NCBI GenBank assembly: GCA_022710725.1
Contig: JAKLGK010000005.1
Span: 220,347-284,346, forward strand
Direction: 5' to 3'
Length of the DNA stretch: 64,000 nt
DNA from: Verrucomicrobiota bacterium
GTDB lineage: Bacteria > Verrucomicrobiota > Kiritimatiellia > CAIQIC01 > JAGNIJ01
Shown here one piece after another: positions 16,928 to 26,161 of the stretch. The position numbers and the translations under genes are program-made. Position 1 is the first letter of the stretch, and the number at the start of each line of letters is the position of its first letter. The notes under the pieces were generated by a model, which did no database searches, was not told the DNA's origin, and saw nothing but the letters and a program-made list of their open reading frames with translations.

Positions 16928-17968
16928 ATGGGCAAGACCAGCAAAAAAGGCGCGGCCTACACGCGGGCCGGCGTGGATATCGACGCCAAGATGAACGCGC
17001 TGCGCGCGGTGCGGGCGGAGATCCGGGGCACGTTCACGCGCGGGGTGGTCGGCGACATCGGCCATTTCGGCGGCCTGTTCCGCGCGCCGGGCCGCGACCG
17101 GCTGCTCGTCAGCAGCACGGACGGCGTGGGCACCAAGCTCAAGGTGGCCTGCCTCGCCGGCCGGCACGACACGGTGGGCGAGGACCTGGTCAACCACTGC
17201 GTGAACGACATCCTCGTGCAGGGCGCGGAACCGCTCTTCTTCCTCGACTACGTCGGCATGTCCCGGATGAACCCGGCCGTGTTCCGGCAGGTGGTGCGCG
17301 GCCTCTGCCGCGCCTGCCGCCGCAACGGCTGCGCGCTGATCGGGGGCGAAACCGCCGAACTGCCGAACCTGTACCCGGACGGCGAGTACGACCTGGTCGG
17401 CACCATCGTCGGGTCCGTGCCGCGGCGGGAATTGATCACCGGCGCCGGGATCCGCCCCGGCGACGTGCTCATCGGCCTGCCGTCCAGCGGCCTGCACACG
17501 AATGGATACTCCCTCGCGCGCCGCGTGATCCTCGAGGAGGCCGGGCTGAAACTGCGCGACCGCCTGCCGGGCACGCGCCGGACCGCGGCGGATGCGCTGC
17601 TCGCGGTTCACCGGAGCTATTTGAAGCCCGTCCGCGCCCTGAAGCGGGCCGTGCCCATCCGCGGGATGGCCCACATCACGGGCGGCGGATTTCCCGACAA
17701 CATCGCCCGCATTCTCCCGCCGGACGTTTGCGCGGTGGTGGACCGTGCCCTGTGGCGCCCGCCCCCGCTGTTCCAATTCATCCAAGAGGCCGGCCGCGTG
17801 GACCGCGACGAGATGTACCGCGTCTTCAATATGGGCGTGGGCCTGGTGATCTTCGTGCGCGAGGCCCGGGCCGTCGAGGCGGTGGAGGTCCTGCGAGCGG
17901 CCGGCGAACGGGCCGTCGCGATCGGGCAGGTGGAGAAGGGGCGGCGCGGAGTGATCCTGGTGAATTGA
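16928..17968 (+). CDS. purM: phosphoribosylformylglycinamidine cyclo-ligase (AIR synthetase)
   Basis: 346 residues, the usual PurM length. It shows Y-x-x-A-G-V-D-I-D at the start, the S-S-T-D-G-V-G-T-K-L-K loop, N-D-I-L-V-Q-G-A-E-P-L-F-F-L-D-Y, G-G-E-T-A-E-L-P, S-S-G-L-H-T-N-G-Y-S-L-A-R and H-I-T-G-G-G-F-P-D-N-I. The enzyme uses ATP to close FGAM to AIR in purine synthesis. GGGAGGACC lies five bases before the ATG and rules out the longer in-frame extension. The purH gene follows after nine bases, so they form a two-gene purine unit. A TTGACC at 16871 could be a -35 box, but I see no convincing -10. Confidence 0.95.
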   Translation: MGKTSKKGAAYTRAGVDIDAKMNALRAVRAEIRGTFTRGVVGDIGHFGGLFRAPGRDRLLVSSTDGVGTKLKVACLAGRHDTVGEDLVNHCVNDILVQGAEPLFFLDYVGMSRMNPAVFRQVVRGLCRACRRNGCALIGGETAELPNLYPDGEYDLVGTIVGSVPRRELITGAGIRPGDVLIGLPSSGLHTNGYSLARRVILEEAGLKLRDRLPGTRRTAADALLAVHRSYLKPVRALKRAVPIRGMAHITGGGFPDNIARILPPDVCAVVDRALWRPPPLFQFIQEAGRVDRDEMYRVFNMGVGLVIFVREARAVEAVEVLRAAGERAVAIGQVEKGRRGVILVN

Positions 17969-17977
17969 GAGGATGCC

Positions 17978-19606
17978 ATGAAGATTCAACGGGCCTTGAT
18001 CAGCGTGTCGGACAAGACCGGGATCGTCGAGTTTGCGCGCGCGCTGACGGCGATGGGGGTCGAACTGCTTTCCACCGGCGGCACGGCGAAGTCGCTGCGC
18101 GAGGCCGGCGTGGCCGTGCGCGAGGTGTCGGACTTCACCGGCTTCCCCGAGATGCTGGACGGCCGGGTGAAGACTCTGCATCCTAAGATCCACGCCGGCC
18201 TGCTCTACCTCCGCGGCCAGCCCGACCACGAGGCGACCATGACGAAGCACGGGCTCCTGCCGATCGACCTCGTCTGCGTCAACCTTTATCCCTTCGAGTC
18301 CACGGTCGCCCGGGACGGCGTGCCGCTGTGGGAAGCCGTGGAGCAGATCGACATCGGCGGGCCTTCCATGCTCCGCTCCGCGGCCAAGAACCACGCGGCG
18401 GTGACGGTGGTGACCGACCCATCGGACTATGCGCGCGTGCTCGATCAGATGCGCGGGCACGGCGGCGACACGACGCCCGCGCTGCGGATGGAACTGGCCC
18501 AAAAAGTGTTCGCGCGTACCGCCGCGTACGACGCGGCCATCTCGCGCTTCCTCGCGAACCGGCTCGATGCGTCGACGCCGCCTCCGCTGGTGCTGTCGGC
18601 CGGCGATCCCGTGAAGCTGCGCTACGGCGAGAACCCCCACCAGGAAGCCCTGTTCTACCGCGAGCCCGACCCGCGGGCGGCCTGCATCGCGCGCGTGGAA
18701 ATCCTGCACGGGAAGGATATGTCGTACAACAACTACCTCGACGGCGACGCGGCCCTGGAGGCCGTGCGCGAACTCTGCGGGGCGCCCGCCGCCGCCGTCA
18801 TCAAGCACAGCAACCCCTGCGGATACGCCACGGGCCGGACGCTCGCCGCGGCGCTGGCCGCGGCGTGGGACGGCGACCCGGTGTCCTCCTTCGGCAGCGT
18901 CATCGCGGTGACCGTTCCCTTTTCGCTGGAGGCCGCGCAGGTCCTCAAGGGCCGTTTCGTCGAGGCGCTGATCGCGCCGGACTACGAGCCGGACGCGCTG
19001 GAGTTCCTGAAGGCCAAGAGCAAGGACCTGCGTATCCTGAAGCTCAACCGGCCGCTGACCCCGCCCGTTCGCGACCGCGTCCTGCGCCAGGTCCACGGCG
19101 GCATCCTGGTGCAGGACCGCGACGTCATGGAGATGGAGCAGTGGGTGATCCCGACCGAGGCGCTGTTTCCCGAGGAGAAGCGGGCGCTGGCGGAGTTCGG
19201 CATCCGGGCGTGCAAGCACATCAAGTCCAACGCCATCGCCATCGTCCGCGAGTACGAGCCCGGGCAGTTCGCCCTCCTCGGCATGGGGGCGGGACAGCCC
19301 AACCGCGTGGACGCCCTGCGCAAACTGGCCGTGGCGAAGGCGCGGGAGAACATCGCCCTGCTGGCCAAGCACGCGTCCACCTACGGCCAGTCGCCCAAGG
19401 AATTCGAGTGCCGCGTCATGGGCGAGTGCGCGCTGGTCTCCGATGCCTTCTTCCCGTTTGCGGACAACATCGAGGCCGCGGCCGAGGCCGGCATCCGGTA
19501 CATCGTGCAGCCCGGCGGCTCGAAGAAGGACGAGGAAGTCATCGCCGCCTGCGACAAGTACGGGATCGCCATGGCCGTCACCGGCGTCCGGCATTTCCGG
19601 CATTGA
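17978..19606 (+). CDS. purH: bifunctional AICAR transformylase / IMP cyclohydrolase
   Basis: 542 residues. The N-terminal MGS-type cyclohydrolase domain (1-200) has [15 protein letters not shown] and [16 protein letters not shown]. The C-terminal transformylase has K-H-S-N-P-C-G-Y-A and the family ending G-V-R-H-F-R-H. It performs the last two steps of IMP synthesis, using 10-formyl-tetrahydrofolate. AGAGG six bases before the ATG fixes the start. The protein is slightly longer than the E. coli enzyme (529) without an obvious extra domain. It is paired with purM. Confidence 0.95.
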   Translation: MKIQRALISVSDKTGIVEFARALTAMGVELLSTGGTAKSLREAGVAVREVSDFTGFPEMLDGRVKTLHPKIHAGLLYLRGQPDHEATMTKHGLLPIDLVCVNLYPFESTVARDGVPLWEAVEQIDIGGPSMLRSAAKNHAAVTVVTDPSDYARVLDQMRGHGGDTTPALRMELAQKVFARTAAYDAAISRFLANRLDASTPPPLVLSAGDPVKLRYGENPHQEALFYREPDPRAACIARVEILHGKDMSYNNYLDGDAALEAVRELCGAPAAAVIKHSNPCGYATGRTLAAALAAAWDGDPVSSFGSVIAVTVPFSLEAAQVLKGRFVEALIAPDYEPDALEFLKAKSKDLRILKLNRPLTPPVRDRVLRQVHGGILVQDRDVMEMEQWVIPTEALFPEEKRALAEFGIRACKHIKSNAIAIVREYEPGQFALLGMGAGQPNRVDALRKLAVAKARENIALLAKHASTYGQSPKEFECRVMGECALVSDAFFPFADNIEAAAEAGIRYIVQPGGSKKDEEVIAACDKYGIAMAVTGVRHFRH

Positions 19607-19629
19607 AGCCGGGCGTCCTCTCCATGCGC

Positions 19630-20190
19630 CTACGGCGCCTTGAGCGGGCGCAGGCGGGGCGGCAGCTTGCGCGCCTTCTCGCCGCTCGATTCATCCAGCA
19701 AGTTCCAGCCCACGTTCGCCTTGGCGGATAACGGGTCGTATTTTTCCGCCAGGACCGTGCCGTCCGTGGAAAGCACGCGAATCCCGTACCCCGCGATATC
19801 GTCCTCCACCGTGCCGGGATTCAGCGAGCCGGTCCACTCCCGTCCCTCGAGCTTGAACGCCTCGGTTTCCACGACGACCGGCTGCCCGAGCGCCAGGCTG
19901 ATGCTCTTGCTCCCGAACGTGCCCGGGAACAGGCGTCCGCCCGCGCCCTCGACCAGGATCAGCCACTCCACCTTCACATCCGTCGGCGTGGCGGGCGACC
20001 AGTTCTTGAGTTCGATAGAGTAGCAGATCTGCTTTTCGACCGACCGGCTTGTGCCGCGCCAGAGGTCCTGCTCGTTGCCCTTGCGCGCATCCAGGGTCTT
20101 TTTCGTTGCCGTGATCTCGATGTTGTCCCGGGCGCAGGCCACGGACGCCAGCAGGCCCAGGATCAATCCGCACAGGATAGGCCGCTTCAT
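19630..20190 (-). CDS. secreted protein of unknown function
   Basis: 186 residues with a signal peptide (1-20, ending A-C-A-R). The mature part is predicted to be all beta: I-E-I-T-A-T-K-K-T-L-D, then I-E-L-K-N-W-S-P-A-T-P-T-D-V-K-V-E-W and a final basic tail K-A-R-K-L-P-P-R-L-R-P. The segment E-L-K-N-x-S...D-V-K-V-x-W resembles one strand pair of an Ig-like fold. I do not recognise a named family. GGGAGGGAC before the ATG is a strong ribosome site. It lies between purH (convergent) and the pseudouridine synthase gene, which ends 27 bases upstream on the same strand. Confidence 0.75.
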   Translation of the reverse strand: MKRPILCGLILGLLASVACARDNIEITATKKTLDARKGNEQDLWRGTSRSVEKQICYSIELKNWSPATPTDVKVEWLILVEGAGGRLFPGTFGSKSISLALGQPVVVETEAFKLEGREWTGSLNPGTVEDDIAGYGIRVLSTDGTVLAEKYDPLSAKANVGWNLLDESSGEKARKLPPRLRPLKAP

Positions 20191-20217
20191 GGGTGTCCCT
20201 CCCTCGTGGCGTCCATC

Positions 20218-20976
20218 TTAGTTCCGCGGGCTGGTCGCTGTCCAGTCAAGCCGGAGGCCGGCCATCTCCTCGGGTCGGAGAAACCGCCAGCCGCCGATGG
20301 GCAGGCGGCCCAGCGAAAGGGGGCCGATGTCCGTTCGGCGCAGGCGCGCGACCGGCAGGCCGAGGACCTCGAACATCCTCCGGATCTGGCGCTTGCGGCC
20401 TTCCTTCAGGATTACCCGGCAGCAGGTCGTCTCGCTGCGGGCCTGAAGCACGCGCACCTCCTGCGCCCGAAGCGTTTCGCCCTCATACTCCACTCCTTCG
20501 ATGAATTGCCGCAGTTGCTCGGCCGAAGGACGGCCGCGGACCCAGACCCGGTATACGCGCGGGACGTGGTGGCGCGGATGCATCAGGCGGTGGGCCAGTT
20601 CGCCGTCGTTCGTCAACAGGAGCAACCCCTCGCTGTCCGCGTCGAGCCGCCCGATCGTGTACAGCCGGCCCGCGGGCCACGGATCGTCCGAGACCGACCG
20701 CGTCCCGGCCAGGGCGCCGACCACGGTCGGCCGGCCCTGCGGGTCATGGCTTGTGCAGATCAGCCCGATGGGTTTATTGACGGCGATCACGACGGGCGCC
20801 TCGGGGCGGACTGCGCGACCGTCCGCTTCGACCCGATCGCGAGTCGGATCGATGGTGGTCCCGAGGCGGCGGACGACCTGCCCGTTCACGCGGATTCGAC
20901 CATCGGCGATGAGTTGCTCGCAGGCGCGGCGCGAGCCTATCCCGCACTGGGCGAGGTACTTCTGGAGGCGCATCAT
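20218..20976 (-). CDS. RsuA/RluB/RluE-family rRNA pseudouridine synthase
   Basis: 252 residues. An S4 RNA-binding domain (1-60: M-R-L-Q-K-Y-L-A-Q-C-G-I-G-S-R-R-A-C-E) precedes the catalytic domain, with I-G-R-L-D-A-D-S-E-G-L-L-L-L-T-N-D-G, whose Asp is the nucleophile. K-E-G-R-K-R-Q-I-R-R-M-F is near the end. The domain order with S4 fits RluB (23S U2605) or RsuA (16S U516). The first ATG of the double ATG at 20976 overlaps the stop of the FAD-subunit gene as ATGA, so it is translationally coupled to the molybdenum hydroxylase operon although the functions are unrelated. An open reading extension upstream is Arg-rich antisense-like sequence and was ignored. Confidence 0.88.
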   Translation of the reverse strand: MMRLQKYLAQCGIGSRRACEQLIADGRIRVNGQVVRRLGTTIDPTRDRVEADGRAVRPEAPVVIAVNKPIGLICTSHDPQGRPTVVGALAGTRSVSDDPWPAGRLYTIGRLDADSEGLLLLTNDGELAHRLMHPRHHVPRVYRVWVRGRPSAEQLRQFIEGVEYEGETLRAQEVRVLQARSETTCCRVILKEGRKRQIRRMFEVLGLPVARLRRTDIGPLSLGRLPIGGWRFLRPEEMAGLRLDWTATSPRN

Positions 20977-21827
20977 GCTTCGAGCAGGGCGCGGACAAGC
21001 CGGCCGGAAACCCACTTGCGATACGTGGCGGTGGACCGGATGTCGTCGATGGGATGCACCTCGGCCGACGCGCGGCGCTCGACTTCCTCGAGCAGGTTCA
21101 GATCCACCCGGCGGCCGGCGATCCATTGCTCCAACTCGGGCAGGCGGACCGGCACGGGCGCGACGCTGCCGAGCGAGACGGCCAGCGAAACGATCGTCCC
21201 GTTCTGAACGCGGACGCGGCAAGCGCCCATGACCTTGGATATGGCCTGCGCGGCGCGCGTGCCGATCTTATGGAACTTCTCCCGCGCGCCCGCGGGCAGG
21301 GCCGGGAGCGTGAAGGAGACGAGCAGTTCATCCGCGCGCACGTCGAGCTTCCGGTAGCCGGTGAACAGCTTGGCCAGCGGAATGTCCCGCCGTCCCGAGG
21401 CCGAGGCCGCGGTCGCCAGCCCGTCGGTGATCAGCAGGGTAGGGGCGAGGTCGCCTGCCGGGCTGGCGTTGGCGACGTTGCCCGCGATGGTGCCCCGGTT
21501 CTGGATCTGGCGTCCGCCGACCGTCGCCGCGGCGGCCGCAAGCGCCGGAAGCTTTTCCCGGACAAGGGGCGACGACCGCAGTTCGGTATGCGTCGTCATC
21601 GCGCCGATCTCGATGCCGCGCGGCGTTTCGCGGATGCCCTTCAATTCCTTCAGCCCCCAGAGGCTGACCGCGCGTTCGGGAATGGCCGCGACCCCGGATT
21701 CCCACTGGACCATCAGGTCCGTGCCGCCCGCCAGCGGACGGCCCCGCGTCTTCTCGTCCGCCTGCCACGCCAGCGCCTCGGCCAGGCTGCCCGGGAACCG
21801 GATTTCGATGTCTTCCACCGTTCTCAT
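20973..21827 (-). CDS. xanthine dehydrogenase-family FAD-binding subunit
   Basis: 284 residues, the usual size for the medium subunit of molybdenum hydroxylases. FAD-binding motifs are A-G-G-T-D-L-M-V (about 32-39) and R-N-R-G-T-I-A-G-N-V-A-N-A-S-P-A-G-D (about 105-122), followed by the C-terminal CO-dehydrogenase flavoprotein domain. It passes electrons from the iron-sulfur subunit to FAD and then to NAD+ or another acceptor. ATGA overlaps join it to the 2Fe-2S subunit before and to the pseudouridine synthase after. The start at 21827 keeps the conserved I-R-F-P-G-S beginning. Confidence 0.9.
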   Translation of the reverse strand: MRTVEDIEIRFPGSLAEALAWQADEKTRGRPLAGGTDLMVQWESGVAAIPERAVSLWGLKELKGIRETPRGIEIGAMTTHTELRSSPLVREKLPALAAAAATVGGRQIQNRGTIAGNVANASPAGDLAPTLLITDGLATAASASGRRDIPLAKLFTGYRKLDVRADELLVSFTLPALPAGAREKFHKIGTRAAQAISKVMGACRVRVQNGTIVSLAVSLGSVAPVPVRLPELEQWIAGRRVDLNLLEEVERRASAEVHPIDDIRSTATYRKWVSGRLVRALLEA

Positions 21828-22303
21828 TTTTCGGGCCACCGGTTGGCGGCCAGCTTGACCGCCTCGATGATTTTCTCGTAACCCGTGCACCGGCAGATAT
21901 TACCGGCGTGCGCCTCGCGGATCTCCGCGTCGTCCGGCGTGCGCGTTTTCGAGAGCAGCGCGAAGGACGACATGATCATGCCCGGGATGCAGAACCCGCA
22001 CTGGGCCGCGCCGCGCTCGATGTAGGCCTCCTGGAGGATGCGCCCGCCCTCGGTTTTCTCCAGGCCTTCCACGGTCATGATCTCTGCGCCGTCGGGGACC
22101 TGCCCGGCGGCGATCAGGCAGGACGTCACGGGTTCGCCGTTCAGCAGGACTGTGCAGGCCCCGCACTCGCCCTCGCCGCAGCCTTCCTTGGTTCCTTTCA
22201 GTCCCAGGTCGTTGCGGAGCGCGTCGAGCAGACGCCGCCCGGGCGGGAGATCCACCGTCCAGCGCTCGCCGTTAACGACCCAGGTTCTTTTGACTGTGCT
22301 CAT
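21824..22303 (-). CDS. xanthine dehydrogenase-family 2Fe-2S subunit
   Basis: 159 residues with both clusters: the plant-ferredoxin type (C42, C47, C50, C62) and the helical [2Fe-2S]-binding domain (C102, C105, C137, C139; Q-C-G-F-C...C-R-C). This is the standard small subunit that relays electrons from molybdenum cofactor to FAD. Its first 32 bases overlap the end of the large-subunit gene, and its stop overlaps the FAD-subunit ATG, so translation of all three is coupled. Confidence 0.93.
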   Translation of the reverse strand: MSTVKRTWVVNGERWTVDLPPGRRLLDALRNDLGLKGTKEGCGEGECGACTVLLNGEPVTSCLIAAGQVPDGAEIMTVEGLEKTEGGRILQEAYIERGAAQCGFCIPGMIMSSFALLSKTRTPDDAEIREAHAGNICRCTGYEKIIEAVKLAANRWPEK

Positions 22304-24536
22304 AAAGTTTTTCCGGCGTGATGGGCAGGTCGCGCATGCGCAGGCCCGTCGCGGCCTCGATCGCGTTGGCGATCGCCGGCGCGAGGCCGTCCATCGGGAG
22401 TTCGCCGACCCCCTTGGCGCCCGGCGGCGCGTGGTCGAAGGGGAACTCGACGAAGTCCAGGTCCATTTCGGGGATGTCCTGCATCGTCGGGATGATGTAC
22501 GTCTGCATCCGGCTGGCGTCGAACCGGCCCTTCCTGTCGATGCCGATTTTTTCCATCACGGAATAACCGAGCGCCTGGACCAGGCCGCCCTCGATCTGGC
22601 CCTTGGCCAGCACGGGATTGACGACCTTGCCAATGTCGTAGAAGGCGGTGATTTTCTTCACGCGGATTCCGAGCGTCCGCGGATCCACCTCGACCTCGGC
22701 GACGTTGCAGCCCCACGAGTAGCCGGGGTAGGAGTCGCCCCGGAAGGTCTTCTGGTCCCACTGCGTGCCCGGCGGCAGGACGAACAGGTGCTCCACGCGC
22801 AGGCGGCCGTGCTTGTTCAGGTAGGCGGAGGCGATCTCGTCGAACTCCTTGCCCGACGCAATCGGTTTCCCGGCAAACTGTTCCAGCGCCTTTTTCAGCT
22901 TGCCCGCGGCGCCGTAGACGCAGCTCCCGACGACCATGGTCGTGCGAGAGGCGACGGTCGGGCCGCTGTTGGGCACGAGGGCGGTGTCGGGGAAGGGGCA
23001 GCTCACGCGCGAGAGGTCGAGGCCGAGTCCGTCGGCGGCGAGCTGGCTCAAGACGGTCAGCGCGCCCTGGCCCATCTCGGTGGAGCTGACGCGGACGATG
23101 CCGCCGGGCCGGCCGGGCGCGAGCCAGTCGAGGTCCATCGCGGCGCGGGCCTTGATGCGGGCCTCGCCGTCGCCGGTGAAGGCGGCGCCGTGCGCGAAGA
23201 AGGAGACGCCGATGCCGTACCAGCTCTTTGCGCCGGGCTTCCCGCGGCTGCACTTCTTCCACTGCTCGTCGAACCGGCAGCGCTCCAGCGATTTCTCCAG
23301 CACCGCGGGCGAGCCGACGCTCCATTTCAGCACCTGGCCCGTCGGCGTGGTGTCGCCCTGGACGAGACAGTTCTTCAGCCGGAACTCGTGCGGCGTCATG
23401 CCGGCGGCGGCCGCCATGGCGTCCACGTGGCTCTCCAGTCCCCAGATGGCCTGCGGCGCGCCGAACCCGCGGAACGCGCCGGAGGGAACCGTGTTCGTGC
23501 GCGCGACGAGGCCGTTGACGAAGACGTGGTCGCAGCGATAGCCCATCGCCGCGTGCAGGATGCCGCGGTACATGACCACGTCGCTCAAGGTCAGGTACGC
23601 GCCGCCGTCGAGCAGGAAATCCACGGCGATTGCCGCGATCGTCCCGTCCCGGTTCAGCCCCGTCCGGTAGCGGGACCACACCGGGTGCCGCTTGGTCGTG
23701 TAGAGGATGTCCTGGTGCCGGTCGTAGACGATCTTCACCGGCCGTTTTGCCTTGAGCGCGAGCAGGGCGACGTAGCCGGCGAGCCAGGTCGGGAATTCCT
23801 CCTTGCCGCCGAACGCGCCGCCGACGGCGGCCTGCTTGACGCGGATCTTCTCGGGCGGCAGGGCGAGCGCCTCGCACAACTCGTGCACGATGAAGTACGG
23901 GCACTGCATGCTGCCGTAGATGAACACGCCGCCGTCCCCGGTCGGCTCGGCGACGAGGCCCTGCGGCTCGATGTAGAGTTGCTCCTGGTGGCCCGCGGTG
24001 TACTCCGCCTCGACGACCTTGTGGGCGCGGGCCAGCGCGGCCTCGGCGTCGCCCTTGCGGATGGTCTGGCCGCAGAGCTTCACGAGGGCCGGGTCGTTAT
24101 GCTTGAACTGGTCCGCAACCTCGTGCAGTGTCAGGATCGCGGGCCGTTCCTCGAAATCGATGCGCAGGTGCTCCGCGGCCTCGCGGGCCAGCCGAAGCGT
24201 GGGCGCGGCGATCAGCGCGACCGGCTCGCCGGCGTACAGGAACTCGTCCGAGGCGATGACCGGCATCGAGCGGTCGTGGCTGACGATGCAATTGGGGCCG
24301 GGGATGTCCTTCGCGGTGACCACGACCACGCGCGACCAGTCGAACGCCGGATCGGGCGTCAGCCCGCGTAGCAGGCCGTGCGGGACAGGCGCGCGGACGA
24401 CATGGCCGTGCCAGCCGTTGGGAACGAGGAGATCGTCCACGTACTGGGCGCGCCCGCGGACTTTATCCTCGGCGTCCACGCGGGGGATGCCCTGGCCCAC
24501 CCATCGAGGATCGCGTGTCTGCACAGTGGCCGGCAT
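22272..24536 (-). CDS. xanthine dehydrogenase-family molybdopterin-binding subunit
   Basis: 754 residues, typical for the large subunit. It has G-x-A-x-Y-V-D-D near the start, G-G-A-F-G-G-K-E-E for cofactor binding, A-F-R-G-F-G-A-P-Q, and near the end K-G-V-G-E-L-P with the catalytic Glu of the family. These enzymes hydroxylate purines, aldehydes, nicotinate or aromatic compounds using water. The residues that fix the substrate cannot be assigned by eye, so I call only the family. The ATG at 24536 has TTGGAG upstream. It is the first gene of the hydroxylase operon, behind a candidate terminator that isolates it from the radical SAM gene. No maturation gene (XdhC type) or cofactor gene is adjacent. 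Confidence 0.9.
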   Translation of the reverse strand: MPATVQTRDPRWVGQGIPRVDAEDKVRGRAQYVDDLLVPNGWHGHVVRAPVPHGLLRGLTPDPAFDWSRVVVVTAKDIPGPNCIVSHDRSMPVIASDEFLYAGEPVALIAAPTLRLAREAAEHLRIDFEERPAILTLHEVADQFKHNDPALVKLCGQTIRKGDAEAALARAHKVVEAEYTAGHQEQLYIEPQGLVAEPTGDGGVFIYGSMQCPYFIVHELCEALALPPEKIRVKQAAVGGAFGGKEEFPTWLAGYVALLALKAKRPVKIVYDRHQDILYTTKRHPVWSRYRTGLNRDGTIAAIAVDFLLDGGAYLTLSDVVMYRGILHAAMGYRCDHVFVNGLVARTNTVPSGAFRGFGAPQAIWGLESHVDAMAAAAGMTPHEFRLKNCLVQGDTTPTGQVLKWSVGSPAVLEKSLERCRFDEQWKKCSRGKPGAKSWYGIGVSFFAHGAAFTGDGEARIKARAAMDLDWLAPGRPGGIVRVSSTEMGQGALTVLSQLAADGLGLDLSRVSCPFPDTALVPNSGPTVASRTTMVVGSCVYGAAGKLKKALEQFAGKPIASGKEFDEIASAYLNKHGRLRVEHLFVLPPGTQWDQKTFRGDSYPGYSWGCNVAEVEVDPRTLGIRVKKITAFYDIGKVVNPVLAKGQIEGGLVQALGYSVMEKIGIDRKGRFDASRMQTYIIPTMQDIPEMDLDFVEFPFDHAPPGAKGVGELPMDGLAPAIANAIEAATGLRMRDLPITPEKLYEHSQKNLGR

Positions 24537-24587
24537 AGATCGCTCCAACCCCTGCAATTTACACCAGCCCGGGCGGTTTTGAAGCAG

Positions 24588-24624
24588 AAAAAAGCGCGCT
24601 AGACCGTGGCGGGGGCCGGCGCGC
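24588..24624 (-). terminator. candidate intrinsic terminator after the radical SAM gene
   Basis: On the minus strand GCGCGC (24624-24619), a 19-base loop and GCGCGC (24599-24594) are followed directly by six T (24593-24588). The structure spans the stop codon of the radical SAM gene. The six-pair stem with a long loop is weak by energy, but the T-run is clear. Confidence 0.4.
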
Positions 24625-25978
24625 ACGCAGAAGCGGCGGTCGCCGGCTCCCTGCCCCGGGCCGGATTCCACCCGCGTATCTTCCACCGGAACGTGCGCCC
24701 GTAGTAGGCCAGATTCACGGCCGCCAGGTACGGAAGCGACGCCAGGCCGCCGGGCCGGAAAGCGTGCCGCCACATGCGGCGGGCCATGCGCCAGGGGCGG
24801 TAGAACTCGCGCGTGACCCAGTCATGTCCCGCCTGCAGGTCGGCTGCCGTCATGTTTTGCGGCCGGAATACCGCGTGGTGGAAATCGTAGTGCGACCAGT
24901 CGCCGTCCATGATCCGGTCTTTCATCATCCCGTGCCGCGGCGTACCGGGCAGGGGGGTGAAGATCGAGGCCTGGATCACGTCGATCTCCAGGTCGTCGAG
25001 CTGCTTCAGCGTGGCGGCAAAGACGTCCGGCGTGTCGCCGTCGAACCCGAACACGATGCCCGCCTCCACGGCGATGCCGTGGCGGTGCAGCAGGCGGACG
25101 GCCTCGCGATATCCGCTGACGCGGTTGAACGATTTGCTGACGGCGCCGAGGTTCCGGTCCGAGAACGTCTCCAGTCCCACGAAGACGCCCTTGCAGCCCG
25201 CTCGCGCGGCCAGTTCCACCAGTTCCGGATCGTCGGCGATGGCCAGCGTGGCCTGCGTGATCCACCATTTCCGCAGGGGAGCCAGCGCCTGGAACAGGCG
25301 GCGGGCGTAGTCGCGGTCCGCCGTCAGGTTGTCGTCGACAAAGATGATGAACTTGTCGGGAATGGCGGCGACTTCCGCGACCACCTCGTCCACGGGGCGC
25401 TGCCGGTGGGTCTTCCGGTTGAACGCGGAGATTGCGCAGAAGTCGCAGCCGTGGGGGCAGCCGCGGGTGGCCTGCACGGCATGGACCGTCGCGTAGCGCC
25501 GGCCCTGCAGCAGGTGCCGGGGCGGAGGATGCAGGCCGCGCAGCGAGTGCAGGCCGTCGGCCCGGTAGATTCCGCTCATCCGGCCGGCGCGCGCGTCATC
25601 GACCACGCGGGACCACAGTCCCTCCGCTTCGCCGGCCAGGACGGCGTCCGCGTGCCGGATGGCCTCGTCGGGGCAGAGGGACGGGTGCATGCCGCCCAGG
25701 ACCACGGGCACGCCGCGCGCACGGAACCGGCCCGCGATCTCGTAGGCGCGGGGCGCGAGCGCGGTCATGCACGTAATGCCCACAAGGTCCGCCTCCGCGT
25801 TCCACGGGATATCCTCGATCTGCTCGTCGACGATACGGATGCTCACGTCCGCCGGTGTTTCCGCCGCCACGCTAAGCAGGCTTAACATGGAGAATCGAAA
25901 TACCTTGCCCCCGAATAGCCTGTTCTTCCCGACGCTCGTCCACCGGCCGCTCGCCGGCGCTATCAACAAGAGTTTCAT
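24599..25978 (-). CDS. B12-binding radical SAM protein
   Basis: 459 residues. The N-terminal part (1-150) is a cobalamin-binding-like Rossmann domain (L-L-I-A-P, D-L-V-G-I-T-C-M-T-A, V-V-L-G-G-M-H-P-S). The radical SAM core has R-G-C-P-H-G-C-D-F-C near residue 178, the C-x3-C-x2-C cluster motif, then F-V-D-D-N-L and G-L-E-T-F-S. The C-terminal 100 residues are basic and probably membrane-peripheral. The layout matches the BchE/HpnJ-like group that modifies lipids, hopanoids or tetrapyrroles, often by methylation or cyclisation. No substrate is evident. AAGGAC lies before the ATG. It runs divergently from the sigma54 activator. Confidence 0.87.
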   Translation of the reverse strand: MKLLLIAPASGRWTSVGKNRLFGGKVFRFSMLSLLSVAAETPADVSIRIVDEQIEDIPWNAEADLVGITCMTALAPRAYEIAGRFRARGVPVVLGGMHPSLCPDEAIRHADAVLAGEAEGLWSRVVDDARAGRMSGIYRADGLHSLRGLHPPPRHLLQGRRYATVHAVQATRGCPHGCDFCAISAFNRKTHRQRPVDEVVAEVAAIPDKFIIFVDDNLTADRDYARRLFQALAPLRKWWITQATLAIADDPELVELAARAGCKGVFVGLETFSDRNLGAVSKSFNRVSGYREAVRLLHRHGIAVEAGIVFGFDGDTPDVFAATLKQLDDLEIDVIQASIFTPLPGTPRHGMMKDRIMDGDWSHYDFHHAVFRPQNMTAADLQAGHDWVTREFYRPWRMARRMWRHAFRPGGLASLPYLAAVNLAYYGRTFRWKIRGWNPARGREPATAASACAPAPATV

Positions 25979-26111
25979 GCGATGTCCTTTCCGTTGTCCC
26001 TTGTGCGCATTTCTTGATAGCAGCTAGCCTGCCAACCGGAAGGCGATTATTCACAACATGCTTCATATGAGATGGTTGTAGAAAGTTCACGCGAATGCGC
26101 CTGCCTAGAGC

Positions 26112-26161
26112 TTGTTTGGTTGCATTCATTTTATGTATACTATACATACATTGAATGTATG
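26112..26161 (+). promoter_or_regulatory. promoter and overlapping palindromes at the sigma54-activator start
   Basis: TTGTTT (26112-26117), 18 bases, TATACT (26136-26141) form a good sigma70-type promoter. Over it lies ATGTATA-C-TATACAT (26133-26147), a perfect seven-base inverted repeat. Next, CATACAT-TGA-ATGTATG (26145-26161) is a second perfect one whose right arm ends in the ATG start codon. No Shine-Dalgarno is present. The site could bind a dimeric repressor, possibly the activator itself, or fold into an RNA hairpin that hides the start codon. Confidence 0.5.
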
